Below, piece after piece: positions 30,783 through 44,255 of a stretch of 64,000 nt of DNA. Source of the DNA: Littorina saxatilis (taxonomy: Eukaryota > Mollusca > Gastropoda > Littorinimorpha > Littorinidae). The DNA lies in assembly GCF_037325665.1 (NCBI RefSeq), contig NC_090250.1, positions 21,565,392 to 21,629,391 of the forward strand, read 5' to 3'. The notes under the pieces are model-generated. The model saw nothing but the letters and a program-made list of their open reading frames with translations. It was not told where the DNA came from and did no database searches. Position 1 is the stretch's first letter, and each line of letters starts with the position of its first letter. The translations under genes and the position numbers were made by a program.

Positions 30783-33482
30783 AGCACTCAAATCTAGAGT
30801 CCTTGTGACAACAAACACTTGTATCATTATGCATATAATGGAAAATCAGTGAAACTTTAATTAAATGTATTATTTTACATATAGGATTCCAAGCCTCTGG
30901 AAGTTCTAGAGATAGGGGTGGGCCCTGGCAGCAACTTGGACTTTCTCCCAGCAGGTTGCAATCTCTCTTGTCTGGAACCAAACCTGGAAAATCAGCCGTA
31001 CGTGGAGCAGGCCCTGAAAGACTGTCCTGATGTACACTTCAGCAGATTTGTCAAAGGTTTTGCAGAAGACATGAGAGAATTCGATGACAACACATTTGAC
31101 GCTGTCATTCTCACCTTCACCCTGTGTTCAGTTCGTCACCTGCAGAAAGCCCTGAGTGAGATCAAGCGTGTGTTGAAATCAGTAAGTTTTGAGATTCTCA
31201 ATCATTTGGATAAGCACATTCTGATGTGACTTTCTGAATGCTTACCTAGAAAGGTAATGCTACTGGCAGGGTTCATAACACACTCACATACATACTTTAA
31301 CGACATACAATATCGATAAAACAAATATTTAACCCTGTCTCTCCAAGTAAAATCTCAGATCAAAAGCCAAAAATAATTTGAAATTGAATAAAATAATAAT
31401 TGTTTCATGTAAACATTCTGTCACTTTACCTGCGCGTCTCCCGAGGACACAGAATTTCTAGATCAAAGTTTGTCTGGGTAACTTCAAATTATCTGCAGTA
31501 GAAAATTAATCGTAAGGTCACTACCACGCTATGCATGTATCAGTATCATATACTGTTCAAAAAAAGAAACGCATAGTTGCTACTTGCCAAATTTGTTTTA
31601 TTTTTCGAAAAAATTAACAGAAAATCCAATATTTAGATTATTTGTTTGAAATTTGGTATGGACACAGTTGAATGCACACACAGTTCATTTGCATCTTCAA
31701 ATCAATCAGTCAATCAATACGATTGGGTGCCGAGGCTGTCAAGTCAGTAGGGGGTGTGACTGCCTTGAGCAGCAACAACTGCCCGGCACCTTCTGGGCAT
31801 GGACTGGATCAGATGCCGGATATCTTGCTGTGGGATGGTGTCCCACTCCTCCTGAAGTGCCTGCAATAGATCGAGGTGATTTGCCGGCGCTTCTTCTCGC
31901 CTGCGCACACGTCTGTCCAATTCATCCCAGAGGTGTTCTATCGGGTTCATGTCTGGCGACATGGATGGCCAGGGAAGCACCTGGACATATGGTGGTCGGT
32001 GAGGAACTGGGTGGTGAGTCGTGCTGTGTGCGGGTGAGCGTTGTCCTGCTGGAATATAGCATCCTGGTCAGCCAGAAGAGGAAGGGCGTGTGGGCGCAGA
32101 ATTTCCTCCACGTATCGCTGGGCAGTTATGCGCCCTTGGACGTGCACCAGGGTGCTCCTTCCAGCGGTATTGATCGCCCCCCACACCATGACGCCTCCAC
32201 CACCATGAACGGGTGCCTCATCCACACAGTTGGGCGCGTAACGTTCGTTTACTCTCCGGTAGACCCTCCTCCGACCATCATGTCGCTGGAGCAGGAAGTA
32301 GGACTCGTCGCTGAACCACACGTGTCTCCAGTGATTCCGGACGGTCCAGCGAAGGTGCTGGTTGCCCCACTGCACTCGGTTCTGGCGATGGCGGCGGGTG
32401 AGGACAGCTCCTCTGTGAGGTCTGCGAGCTCTCAAACCAGCTTCATGCAGGCGGTTCCGCACGGTCTGGTCCGATAATCGGTGTGGCCCGGGGAGAGCCT
32501 GGACAGAAGATGAGGCCGACAGGAAACGATTCCGGAGGTGGCGGAGCCGTATGAAGCGGTCGTGAGCAGCAGTTGTCGCCCTTGGTCTTCCCGCTCGTGG
32601 CAAGTCAGCAACGGAGCCAGTGGCTTGAAACCTGACCCACAGTCTACTGATGGTGCTCTGGGACACGTGGAAGTGCCTGGCGATTGCACTTTGACTTTGG
32701 CCTGCTTGTAAACGACCTTGTAAATGAGCAATTTTGACATTGTAGCCACTGATAACGCATGCGTCACGTGCAGAGCTCACTTGTGGCAATGGACGAAAGG
32801 TCGACGACCAGATAAACATTTTCTGCAGTTTGGTGGATATCCTTGTAGCCATATAACTAAATTAACCAAATATTACAAGCTATGCGTTTCTTTTTTTGAA
32901 CAGTATATATATACCACTAACACAGATTAATTCAACTTTAAAAAGAAATGGTTTTTTTTTGTTGTTTTTTTTAAACATGTTTGTGTTTGTTTGCTGATTG
33001 TTTGGAAGGGTGTTATTTGTTTTTGTTTGTTTGCTGGGATTTTTATTTTTTTATTATCATTATTGATTAATTCTATGGGAAGGGCAAGGAGGTGCTTCAG
33101 TAGATATGCTTACAAATATATACCATTTTTGCATAAGCAATTCACTGGTCATTGCATGCTCAATTCAACCATTGTCCAAGCACTGCGAACAGCGTAACGT
33201 TATGAATGATTTTTCTCAAGGTTTTTTACACATTTTTTTCCATTTCAGGGTGGGCTGTTTTTCTTCATGGAACATGTTGCAGCTCCCAGGAATTCCGGGC
33301 ATCGTAGAGTGCAAGAGACTTTGGACTGGGTGTGGCCTGTTGTGGTTGACGGCTGTCACTTGGCGCGTGAAAGCTGGTCGTTTGTTGAGCAGACAGGCTT
33401 CACAAGTGTGAAACTAGAACACTTTCGAATTAAAATGTTGCCGTTCCTAAGTTATGGTTTGTATGGGTATGGCGTGAAGTAA
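30006..33482 (+). CDS. METTL7: Methyltransferase-like 7 (thiol S-methyltransferase family)
   Basis: Three exons, 30006-30221, 30885-31181 and 33249-33482, join in frame with GT-AG introns and give 248 aa. Human METTL7A/B (TMT1A/B) are 244 aa. Residues 10-30 ([20 protein letters not shown]) form a membrane anchor as in the family, which sits in the ER/lipid-droplet membrane. The SAM-binding motif is [10 protein letters not shown] (G83, G85, G87), with acidic E103 in CLEPN as the usual ribose-binding position. [11 protein letters not shown] and the C-terminal GLYGYGVK are strongly conserved in this family. Family members methylate small alkyl thiols, but the substrate here is not shown. The stop is TAA at 33480. 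Intron 1 has CA/GA microsatellites and intron 2 holds a Tc1 element. Orthology to A or B cannot be resolved. Confidence 0.92.
30590..30780. repeat. (CA)n and (CT)n microsatellite in intron 1
   Basis: CA and CT runs alternate between exons 1 and 2 of the METTL7-like gene. Confidence 0.9.
31551..32905 (-). mobile_element. Tc1/mariner transposon, nearly whole
   Basis: The 1355-bp element lies in intron 2 of the METTL7-like gene. Both ends carry the same inverted repeat of about 26 bp (TACTGTTCAAAAAAAGAAAC inward) and are flanked by TA, the target duplication of this superfamily. The transposase is on the minus strand, opposite to the host gene. The perfect ends suggest a fairly recent insertion. 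Confidence 0.93.
31744..32852 (-). pseudogene. Tc1-family transposase with one frameshift
   Basis: The first frame (32852 to 31947) has a helix-turn-helix with [20 protein letters not shown], a GRPR-like linker (RAGRPRATT), then WFSDESYF with the first catalytic Asp and [11 protein letters not shown] with the second. The third acidic residue lies in [12 protein letters not shown], in another frame (31980-31744) that ends [18 protein letters not shown]. The two frames meet near 31980, so one small indel separates a full-length DDE transposase of about 350 aa. The first 35 codons may be upstream sequence, and the real start may be further in. Confidence 0.85.
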
Positions 33483-34006
33483 AGTGCAAAATGGTCTGTG
33501 GATGTTGCGAGAAGTCAAATGTGTATGGTGGAACAACGATGAGAAACAAGGGGAAGTAAGAAGTGAGCGCTCTAAATGCATACATGTGCAATAGAGTAAG
33601 GGAAAGTTTTGTGGAACGAATCTTCTTGCACCGGACAGAATAACAAGCATTGTCAAAATGAACAAGCGACTTTCATCCTCATTTCTTGTTATTCTCTCAG
33701 GTGCCAGGATATTGTTTCTGCATAACTCTCACTTACTCTAGTGCAGATGTGTGCGTTTAGAGCAATTACTTTTTTTCTCAGACCTTAAAATAGTGCTCCG
33801 CTTCATTTATTTCAGGTTTGATGGACCAACGAATTTTGGATAATTATTTTCTTTGTTATGTCGACATTGGGACTGATCCTTCCCGACTGATTAGCCTTGA
33901 GGAATCACTTAGTGTTTATCGTTACTTTCTACCATAATCATGCAGGCTTCAGACAGAAAAAGAACAGTTACATTTTTGTATTGCTTGTAGGGTAGTGGAA
34001 CCCCCC
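33483..34006. other. 3' flank of the methyltransferase gene
   Basis: This is probably 3' UTR and intergenic sequence. I see no other gene or repeat until the SINE. Confidence 0.4.
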
Positions 34007-34380
34007 TTTGACGGGCGCTTTGGTGGGGTGGTAAGACGTCGGCCTCTTAATCGGAAGGTCGAGGGTTCAAATCCTGGCCGCGGCGTGGGTCAAGTGTGGA
34101 GATTTTTCCGATTTCCCAGGTCAACTTATGTGCAGACCTGCTAGTGGCTTATCCCCCTTCTTGTGTACACGCAAGCACAAGACCAAGTGCGCACGGAAAA
34201 GATCCTGTAATCCATGTCAGAGTTCGGTGGGTTATAGAAACACGAAAATACCCAGCATGCTTCCTCCGAAAGCGGCGTATGGCTGCCTAAATGGCGGGGT
34301 AAAAACGGTCATACACGTAAAATTCCACTCGTGCAAAAGCACGAGTGTACGTGGGAGTTTCAGCCCACGAACGCAGAAGA
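34007..34380 (+). mobile_element. Family D tRNA-derived SINE, copy 1
   Basis: The head GGGGTGGTAAGACGTCGGCC with GGTCGAGGGTTCAAATCC resembles tRNA-Arg(CCT) boxes A and B. The body ends with an AGAAGAAG tail. GGAACCCCCC flanks both sides (about 33997-34006 and 34381-34390). Confidence 0.85.
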
Positions 34381-34681
34381 AGGAACCCCCCCTGTTAAGA
34401 CCCTTTTCTACATTTTCACTTCCCTCATTTTAAGACCTTGCTTTCTCAGATTTTGTCCACAACCTCTTTAAATTTACCTCCATTTTAAAACTCCCTCCTT
34501 TTTATGAATATTATCATGTGGGGTCAAAAATGGCATCCACTTTTTTCTCCCTTCAAGCTGTCTTGTTGTGCACAGATGATGTAATGAGAGAAATTCTGAA
34601 AAGTTATGAAAAGACTCACAATAAATTAGAACTGAAGAAGTGTTGCAAATGACATTCTTATGTGTACGACTGTAATAACTT

Positions 34682-35240
34682 GTTTAACCTTCGCCGGTTG
34701 TCGTGGGTCTGTGTGGACCCAGAAGGGTGTTTAATTGCAAATATCTCTTAAACCAGTTGGAATTTTTTAATGAGCTTTTAAGAATACCCCAGACACCTAA
34801 AAAGCTCTCATGTCCTAAAAGATCATTAAATTACAGCGAGAAGTAATTAAAAAAACAAAGGTCCAAATTACAACGAGAAGTAATTAAAAAAACAAAGGTC
34901 AAATTTAGACTACACACGGAAGACATCGTGGGGCCGTGCGGACCCATGTTTCTCAAACTGAAGGAACTTGCATAAAAACTAGGGAGAGAAGTCACAAACC
35001 TTCAGGTATTAGCTCTAAACATCATTTTCTATGATCTGTTTAATTTTGGAGTTAATAAGCAAGTCACGTGGAGCGAAATTAATACATAACAATGTGGGTC
35101 CACACGGCCCCACGTTTACAGAAGGGTATTCATGTTTTTCCTTTCTGCATATTTTTCCTTCTTTGAGAAGCTTGGGTCCGCACGACCCCACGATGTCTTC
35201 CGTGTGTAGTTGATAACCCGGTCGGGCGAATGTTAACATT
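34682..35240. mobile_element. Foldback element with GGGTCC-GGGGCCC-type palindromes
   Basis: The outer ends (GTTTAACCTTCGCCGG and CGGGCGAATGTTAAC) are inverted. Inside, CACGGAAGACATCGTGGGGC (from about 34916) has an exact inverted partner ending at about 35205. Further GGGTCC-CAC palindromes lie between. It is non-coding. Confidence 0.65.
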
Positions 35241-36489
35241 GATTTGAAGAAATATCCTGAAGAATTTTGTTTTAATGAAATCAGGGTTCTTTTCGTTGGT
35301 TTTTGCTTGATGCACACACACACACACACACACCTATGCAGGCACTCACACAAACACAGAAGTAAACAATATCAAAAAAAACAATTTACTTTAAATCATT
35401 TATTAAGTAAATTCAGAATTATTTTATGAACTGAAACAACACCGTAACATATAATCAGAGGAAAGATATTTCATTTGTCCAAAGTATGTTTATGAAATCT
35501 TTTTTTTAGAAACGTAAAAAACATCTAAAGCCGGGCATAAAAAACAAATCATGAGTTAAAAAAAAAAAAGTATCTGTGGTTAATTCATTAATTACACAAA
35601 ATACAATGTGTTACAACTTTCTTACATTTTTAAAACAATTTCAAGTTTTAAACAAAATGTTATCCTCATGCCCAAGATCTGTGTAAGAATTTCCTCTGTA
35701 TCCAGATCACGCTGTGGGATAAAATTTGAGACTGCAAAATGTGCACCAATTTGAGACTGCAAAATGTGCACATGAATGCAAACAGATGCATCAACAAAAC
35801 AAATCAAAGAAGACATCTTTTTGGTATGCAAGCTCAGATTCATCGCTCCTTGTTTACAATCATTTCAATCAATACAAATATAAAACCTATCTTTGAACAT
35901 CTGAAAACTTGGCAGTGAGGGCTGTCACGTCTCTATGGCATTACCATAGAAAAAAAGCAAACAAATACAGCAGCAAGTTTAACAGAAGATACTGATCAGT
36001 TATGCAACAGTAGCTTCACGGATAATTCTGTTCACTCCTTTCTGAAATATTTTCCCAAAAGCAATGAGAGTACATCGCTTTGATGGGAAACTCAAAATAG
36101 CTACAGAATTAATAACATTTTCAGTTATTTCTGCAGACAGACACTATCTTATTTCTAAATGCCATACATGCCACTACATGCCACAAGTTTCATCCACAAA
36201 AGACAAGGAATAAAGCTGGTCCCTGACTTTCTATCCTTCAAAACAATCACAAATTATGAAAAAGATAAAAAAAAAAGCTCCTTGATGAACCACAGCATAT
36301 ATCAGCAAAGAAGTCCTCATAATTCAAAACTTAGCACAGTCGCATAACTCATACTACAACAAAGAATGGTATTGAACTTGTAAAATGGAAACAAAATGAT
36401 GTCAACAACAAATTTATACCCATGAAAACATGACTGCGACACAGAATTGATTCCTTATGAACAGTTCAGTGAACACTAAGAATAAGTTG
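35241..36489. other. Intergenic / PPID 3' UTR
   Basis: The region is AT-rich with no recognisable gene. On the minus strand it follows the PPID stop, so part is 3' UTR. A possible AATAAA signal on the minus strand lies near 35400. Confidence 0.4.
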
Positions 36490-39400
36490 TCATGATGCAA
36501 ACATCCTGGAATACATTTGTTTCTCCTTCTTCTTCTCATCTTCCAATGTCTTCTTCACCTTCTGTATCTCCCTCATGATGCCTGAAACAAAATACAATGC
36601 AATAGAACTTCTCTTTTAAGATCCTAAGTTTGATAGGCGCAGTGGCGTGGTGGTAAGACATCGGCCTCCTAATCGGAAGGTCGTGAGTTTGAAACCTGGT
36701 CGCTGCCGCCTGGTGGGTTAAGAGTGGAGATTTTTCCGATCTCCCAGGTCAACTTATGTGTAGACCTGCTAGTGACTTAACCCCCTTTGTGTGTACACGC
36801 AAGCACAAGACCAAGTGCACACAGAAAAAATCCTGTAATCCATGTCAGAGTTCGGTGGGTTATAGAAACACAAAAATACCCAGCATGCCTCCCACAAAAT
36901 CGGCGTATGCTGCCTGAATGGCGGGGTAAAAACGGTCATACACGTAAAAATCCACTCGTGCTAAAAACATGAGTGAACGTGGAAGTCTAAGCCCATGAAC
37001 GAAGAAGAACAAGAAGAATTTTATATGAAGTCTTATATCGCGCGCGTATCTCCAGACTCGGACTCAAGGCGCAGGGATCTATTTATGCCGTGTGAGATGG
37101 AATTTTTTACACAATACATCACGCATTCACATCGACCAGCAGATCGCAGCCATTTCGGCGCATATCCTACTTTTCACGGCCTATTATTCCAAGTCACACG
37201 GGTATTTTGGTGGACATTTTTTATCTATGCCTATACAATTTTGCCAGGAAAGACCCTTTTGTCAATCGTGGGATCTTTAACGTGCACACCCCAATGTAGT
37301 GTACACGAAGGGACCTCAGTTTTTCGTCTCATCCGAAAGACTAGCACTTGAACCCACCACCTAGGTTAGGAAAGGGGGGAGAAAATTGCTAACGCCCTGA
37401 CCCAGGGTCGAACTCGCAACCTCTCGCTTCCGAGCGCAAGTGCGTTACCACTTGGCCACCCAGTCCAAGAAGAAGAGATCCTAATTTTCGAGATCTTCTG
37501 TTAACAATGTCTGTAAAGCTACTTCCATTCTAAGACTATCTCCCTGATTTTTGTTTTCTCAAGTTTTTTTGAGTTCTTAAAACTTCCGCTGCATAACTTA
37601 ATGTAAATGCCATTTTTTTTCAAAACCAGACATACCTAAACATGCGTTTCAGAGGGTGAACATCTGTGCACTAGAAGAGCACTTATTTTCTGGTTAGGTT
37701 TTTGTTTCCCTTTCTTTTTTACTTTTTACTTCTTTTCTTTGTTCACTTTACCACCATATAAACTGCTTTGCTGTGGTTGATTTGAGTTTAAAGAAAAACA
37801 AAAAAACACGACAGACTGCAAACGTTCCAAAATCTTGAATAAAAAAAACACAGAAATGTTTCTTATTGAAACCTTTAATTTTTGTCTTGTTTTGTCCAAG
37901 AAATAAACGTTCCAAAAACAAACATTTCTTGTAATCTTTGTCTCCGCAAAGACCTTATTCTGATTAACCAGGGAAGCAAACAGCAAAGACTAGTAATGTC
38001 TCACCTTTGTCATCAGGGCTTGATGCATGGGCCTGCTGGAATGCCATCTGCAAAACACAAATACAAGAAATGATTAAAAAAAATGGATAAAGACAAAAAA
38101 CGGAGTAATTTGAATGAATGCCAAAAAAAGAATAACTTTCCATGGTAGTTGCTGAAGTCCAAACCACTTTAACCTTAACATACCCACAAACCTTATTAAC
38201 AACATCAAACTGCTAAGATATGTGTATGTTTTATTCAAGATATGTGTGAACTGATGTGAAAAGATCACATGTACAGATCAAACTTATGCAGACTGCACAG
38301 GTTACGCAAGCTGCTACAGTACAACTCACACCAACATAAGAGTGTTTAAGTTTGTTTACCTTCTCCATCAAAGTAAAGTCCAACTCTCCTACAGTAAGCT
38401 AAGTACAAACAGGGTTCCACTGTATTGACAGTAAGATTATAATTACCAAAGCATTATCCCAGTCCTTCAGTCCAGTGTAGGCCTGCCCTCTTCGGAACTG
38501 AGCTTTGCTGTTGTTTTCATCTGCTGACATCACCTGTTCAAACAAACCAAATGTGAAAAGCTTGTGAATCCGATTCCAAGTCCCACTTTCTGATTTTGTT
38601 TGTTTGTTTGTTTAACGCCCAGCCGACCACGAAGGGCCATATCAGGGCGGTGCTGCTTTGACATATAACGTGCGCCACACACAAGACAGAAGTCGCAGCA
38701 CAGGCTTCATGTCTCACCCAGTCACATTATTCTGACACCGGACCAACCAGTCCTAGCACTAACCCCATAATGCCAGACGCCAGGCGGAGCAGCCACTAGA
38801 TTGCCAATTTTAAAGTCTTAGGTATGACCCGGCCGGGGTTCGAACCCATGAACCCACGACCTCCCGATCACATTGAAATAAAATGTGAGGCGTATTTACG
38901 CTATCTTCTGACAAGTGTACGTATCTTACATCAATTAAGTGGTACCATTGTTTTTAAAAAATCTGTCTTTGTGTAAATTGTGCACAAGGAATTTCATTTG
39001 TCACAATGTCAAAGACAGCAAATATTTCTGTGTTTGACGTATCTCAGTTAAGGTCTTTGTGGGTTGTATTTTTTTCATTCGAATGAAAAAAATGCTTACC
39101 TCATTGCAGTTCTCCAAAGCATCCTCGAAACTCCCTAATTTGATATTGCACGCAGCCCTGCAAAGAGAAAAGCAATCAGCGGTTTTAAGGAATTGTATTC
39201 CAAACGACTGTTCTTTCTTTCTTTATTTGGTGTTTAACGTCGTTTTCAACCATTCAAGGTTATATCGCGACGGGGAAAGGGGGGAGATGGGATAGGGGAA
39301 AGGGGGGAGATGGGATAGAGCCACTTGTTAATTGTTTCTTGTTCACAAAAGCACTAATCAAAAAATGGCTCCAGGGGCTTGCAACGTAGTACAATATATG

Positions 39401-42400
39401 ACCTTACTGGGAGAATGCAAGTTTCCAGTACAAAGGACTTAACATTTCTTACATACTGCTTGACTAAAATCTTTACAAACATTGACTATATTCTATACAA
39501 GAAACACTTAAGGGTAAAAGGAGAAACAGAACCAAACGACTGTTGTTCACAAGCACAAACCCAGCATTACACTACAGTCACAATTGCACATACTTCAAAT
39601 ATACTTTTGAAGGGGAACAACCTTCCATAACCTCTCAGTCTCAATTTAAGGTTTAGAGTTGAAGAACAAAAATTGGCCTTGATAAAATGGTTGACTTCTC
39701 ACAACAGGTACAGTATATTTCCCTTGCAACACCCATAATAAACATTGCGGCATTCAATGACCAGATCATATTCAGCTTTTTAACACACAACGCACACAAG
39801 CAGTGTATACAGATGCACTAGCACAGATTCAAAGGGAACAAACGTGACAACTAACACATTGAGTGTGACAGGAATATGTAGCTCCTTTTCCATTGCTTTC
39901 TGTTGCTCCTCCTCCATCTCCTGTTCCTCATCTAGTTTCTCCAGATACCTAAAACAAAAGAAATACATAATTATAAAATGTAAACATGACCTCCCTTATA
40001 AAATTCAGAACATATAATATATAAACTCAGCTGCATCTTCTAAACTAACCAGTAACGTTTTACTAGCCTATTGACGTATGTCCTAAGATTGGCAAATAAA
40101 GGACACATCCTCACTCACACCAACACACACACACAGAGAATTGCACTTTGAAATACTTTGAAATACTTCACAAAGCTATTGCAGCCAAATTATCATAAGC
40201 TTACATCAAGTTCTGCACAATAGAACAAGCTCTGTTGTTGTTTTTTGGGTGTTTTTTTGGCTCACGTAAGTGTAGCCTATGCGATCGTCATTTTTGTCTG
40301 TCTGTGCGTATGTATGTATGTATGTATGTTTGTGGTAGAAACTTTAAAGGTCCTTGTCTACATTTTTATACCGAAATCGCCATTTGACCATTAAAATGCA
40401 GAGTCTATTATCTACAATTATCAACAATACACCCCCTTTCGATCAGAAAAGACGAAGCCAGTGTAGCCGTTTGAAAATTCATTGTAGTATTCCAGCGTAG
40501 TACTCATAGTAGGATATCCTTATTTGGAAAATGCCAAGCGCAACACTCCTCTCAAATCCCGTGCATTTCGTGCGTTTAAAAAAAAGCGTGGACAGCGCTC
40601 CAGTGTCAAACTGTTGCTGCACTTGTTTGGGCATGAGCATAGTGACTATAAGCATAGTGACATGAATTTGATTGGTCAGTATTTTTAGGCAAAGCACATG
40701 TTCTCAGCAAACAGAAAACAAAATATTGGAAGCGTGAGTCACGCTACCCAAAAATAAAATCTTTTTTTTTCTATAACTTTTTTCCCCATGGATTCATTTA
40801 TCATCTGACATAACTTTTTAGCGAAATCTAACCATAAGTTTATTGAAAAAAAGCAAAAATGTAGACGACCACCTTTAACATTTGACTAAACACTGAAATA
40901 CTCATTTTACCTGGTTATTTTTCAAGCACTATCTTCAAACTATTGAAGTAATGATCAACATTTTGTCGGCATGTGTGTAGTTAAAGTGTGTATCCAAAGA
41001 AAACGGGTGGTAGGGAGTTTTGAGGGGGTAAAAGCAGGTGACTGGTTTGTGTCGTGTGTGGTATGTAGACCAGGTCAGGGGTCAAGATCAGGTCAGGTCG
41101 CGTGAAGGATTGTGGTATAGATTCACTTTTCAGTTCTCACCTCTACATTCGCCAATTCGGGGAAGGCGATTTCACATTGTTCGGTTTCTTAGCTCCAGAA
41201 AAATAGATACAGTAGATACCAAAGGAGATTTCCTACAGTTTGATCTGCACAGCGTGTTTCCAGTGTCTGCGCGAGGAAGAGCTGTCGAAAGCGCAGTGTC
41301 GATCTGGCAGTCGTGTCCCCGGTAAGTACAGACAGATCTGGGTGGCCGAGTGGTAACGCTCGGAAGCGAGAGGTTGCAAGTTCGACCCTGGGTCAGGGCA
41401 TTAGCAATTTTCTCCCCCCTTTCCTAACCTAGGTGGTGGGTTCAAGTGCTAGTCTTTCGGATGAGACGAAAAACCGAGGTCCCTTCGTGTACACTACATT
41501 GGGGTGTGCACGTTAAAGATCCCACGATTGACAAAAGGGTCTTCCCTGGCAAAATTGTATAGGCATAGATAAAAATGTCCACCAAAATACCCGTGTGACT
41601 TGGAATAATAGGCCGTGAAAAGTAGGATATGCGCCGAAATGGCTGCGATCTGCTGGCCGATGTGAATGCGTGATGTATTGTGTAAAAAAATTCCATCTCA
41701 CACGGCATAAATAAATCCCTGCGCCTTGAATATGTGCGCGATATAAATTGCATAAAATAAAAATAAAAAAATAAAAAAATAAATCCCTGCGCTTAGAACT
41801 GTACCCACGGAATACGCGCGATATAAGCCTCATATTGATTGATTGATCTAGTGTTTCCCACTCTTACAACGTGTCACCTAAGCTTACTGATAATCTGTTT
41901 TGTTTAATTTCTTTTTATTTCAGCAGACACGGATATCAAACACAGTGCTAGGCAGTCACCTCTAGTGAAATGAGTTGATCTAAAGTGCCTGTAATGTTTG
42001 GATGTCTTTGTTCTTGGTTCGGTTTATGTGAATTTCAAGACTTGCAGTAGAGTCTCAAGTTTGCTCTGCCCGTATAAAACTGTCCACCATTTATTTGAAC
42101 ATGCAGATATAAGGAAACGGAATGAATCTGTTCTCAAAGTCAAAATTATTACGATTTTGCCTCAGTTTCAAAACATGCTCTGTCATGGTTCTGTCTGTAA
42201 AATTTGGTACCTTGCAACAACTTCCTTAAATTCAAAAGACAGTTTTTGAATGCTAGATCTACCTAGATCTGTATCGCGTTTCATTCCAGACTCCTCTCTT
42301 TGATTGTACTGTTCGCTGTTTACGCACTTTCATGATTCGCTAATGTCTGTAACGTTTGGTAAACTTACCTTGCAACAGCTAATTCCTTGTCTTTGTTGGT

Positions 42401-44224
42401 ATTTTTTTTCAAGGCAGCACAACGTAAGATAGCTTCTTTTGGACAGCAGGTAGAATGCGAGTTTTGAGACAACGACAGACGTCCAAAGAAAGCTTGCTGT
42501 GGAGTTTTGTTCTACATAATGGTACATGTGATTCTGTATTTTTCTGCGGTTAATGTTAAAGCTTAATGTGGTTTTTTTCCTCTGTTGGTTTCTTCCTCCT
42601 GAGTTGTTTGTTATCACTCAAACAAGACCATCAGAGAGTACCTCAGTTGCTCCTCAAAATGGACTGAATAGTGTGTTGACTGTGTTGACCATCAGAATTA
42701 TTTTAAGAACCAGGCTGCTGCAGTCAGTTGACATGTTTCACATATTGTAGGGTTCCCATGCTGCATGGGTAAAGTAGCTTATTCAGTATCAAAACATTGT
42801 TTATATTTGTGTAGGTTGTAGTCATCACAACTAATCGCATTTTGCCTTTTGTTTCAGAAAGGAGGATAAGCTACAACAAGATCGACGCTATGTCAGACAT
42901 GCCTCAGCCACATGACGACTTCCGAATTTAGATCCACTCGGCATGGTGACAAGTCTTGATGAAAAGTATAAGACTGAGGACAGCAGTGGAAAAAGTGGCC
43001 ACATGGCAGGTACCTATTGCTTTGTGTCTGCAGTGCAAATGACAAATAAACTGATGGTAGATGTCCAAATGAACACAGTACCCGCAGATCTACTGCTGAT
43101 TTACGACGGGCAAGCTACAGTCCAGGGCAGAGAAAACTGCAGCGTTGTAATCCAACTCTTCATTTGTTTCCATATCTTTAACTCTTAGTCGTATGAAAAT
43201 TCCAAGAATATATTATCTTGATACGCAAGCTCTAGGGTAGGTTAATGATTGTAGATAAGCTTTGCCATGATAATTATGCTGATGCAGTTTAAAAGTGTGT
43301 ATGTGTGTGTGTGTGTGTGTGCGTGTGACGGAGTGATTGAGTTTGTGTTACTGTTTGTCGATTTCTTACGGGAGCCTTGAAGGCTTCGCCTCCTGTTTTA
43401 ACATCTTTTTACGTGGGTTCCAATGTATATCTATGTGAGAATTAATGACCAGAATTGGAGAGAGAAGTCCACATGTAAAACGTACCTCAAAGCCTTCTTG
43501 TACTTTCTCCTAGCAGCACCATATTTCCCAGCTTTGAACAGCTGGTTGCCAAACTCTTTGACTTCTAGCACTACCTTCTTTACCTCATCACGACACGTCT
43601 CCTGCAAGAACATTTCTTTCTTTCATCATGACAGAAACACTACCGTAACAACCTGGTTAAAATAATGACAATTGGCATAAAGATAATGTAGAAAATTGAA
43701 GATTGAAAAAAATTGAAAAAAATGGAATGAACAAACAATATGATGCAACATGACCAAAAGAGGATGAATTATGAATTCAACAAATTTTGACTTATATTTT
43801 AACACTACATTTTTAACTAGACCGGCCTGTTTTAGAAACAAGCAGGAGGGGGAAAGCCATGTGCTTAACCTAGCTGAAGAAACAAGGGACAAACATGATC
43901 AGAAGTGATTGTAAGATATTGAATCTGCCACGTCTTAGTTTCACTCAGCTCAACCTGATGTGCCAAGCAACTCAATAATTTCAAAACCATGTTCGCTTTA
44001 TTCAAAACTGACACTGTGTTTAATTAAATGTTCTGCACTATTAACAACTAAAATCATGGAACATGTCCCAACAAAAACAGATTCAATATCACAGCTCTTC
44101 TTCCTTCTCTTAAACTGAGTTGAGCAACACACATGCACGCATGAACAGAAACACACTCACACACACACATACTCACAGACAGAAACACACACACACAGGA
44201 GCACACACACACTCACAGACAGAA

Positions 44225-44255
<31 letters not shown>

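Noticed and set aside
31653-32477. 274-codon plus-strand frame
   Set aside because: It is the antisense shadow of the Tc1 transposase.
41338-41400. Possible tRNA gene
   Set aside because: It is the head of a family C SINE with a body of about 500 bp and other copies in the window.
42943-43188. Small frame as a host gene
   Set aside because: It has no domain and reads across a good splice donor (GGTACC). It is left as a possible non-coding transcript only.
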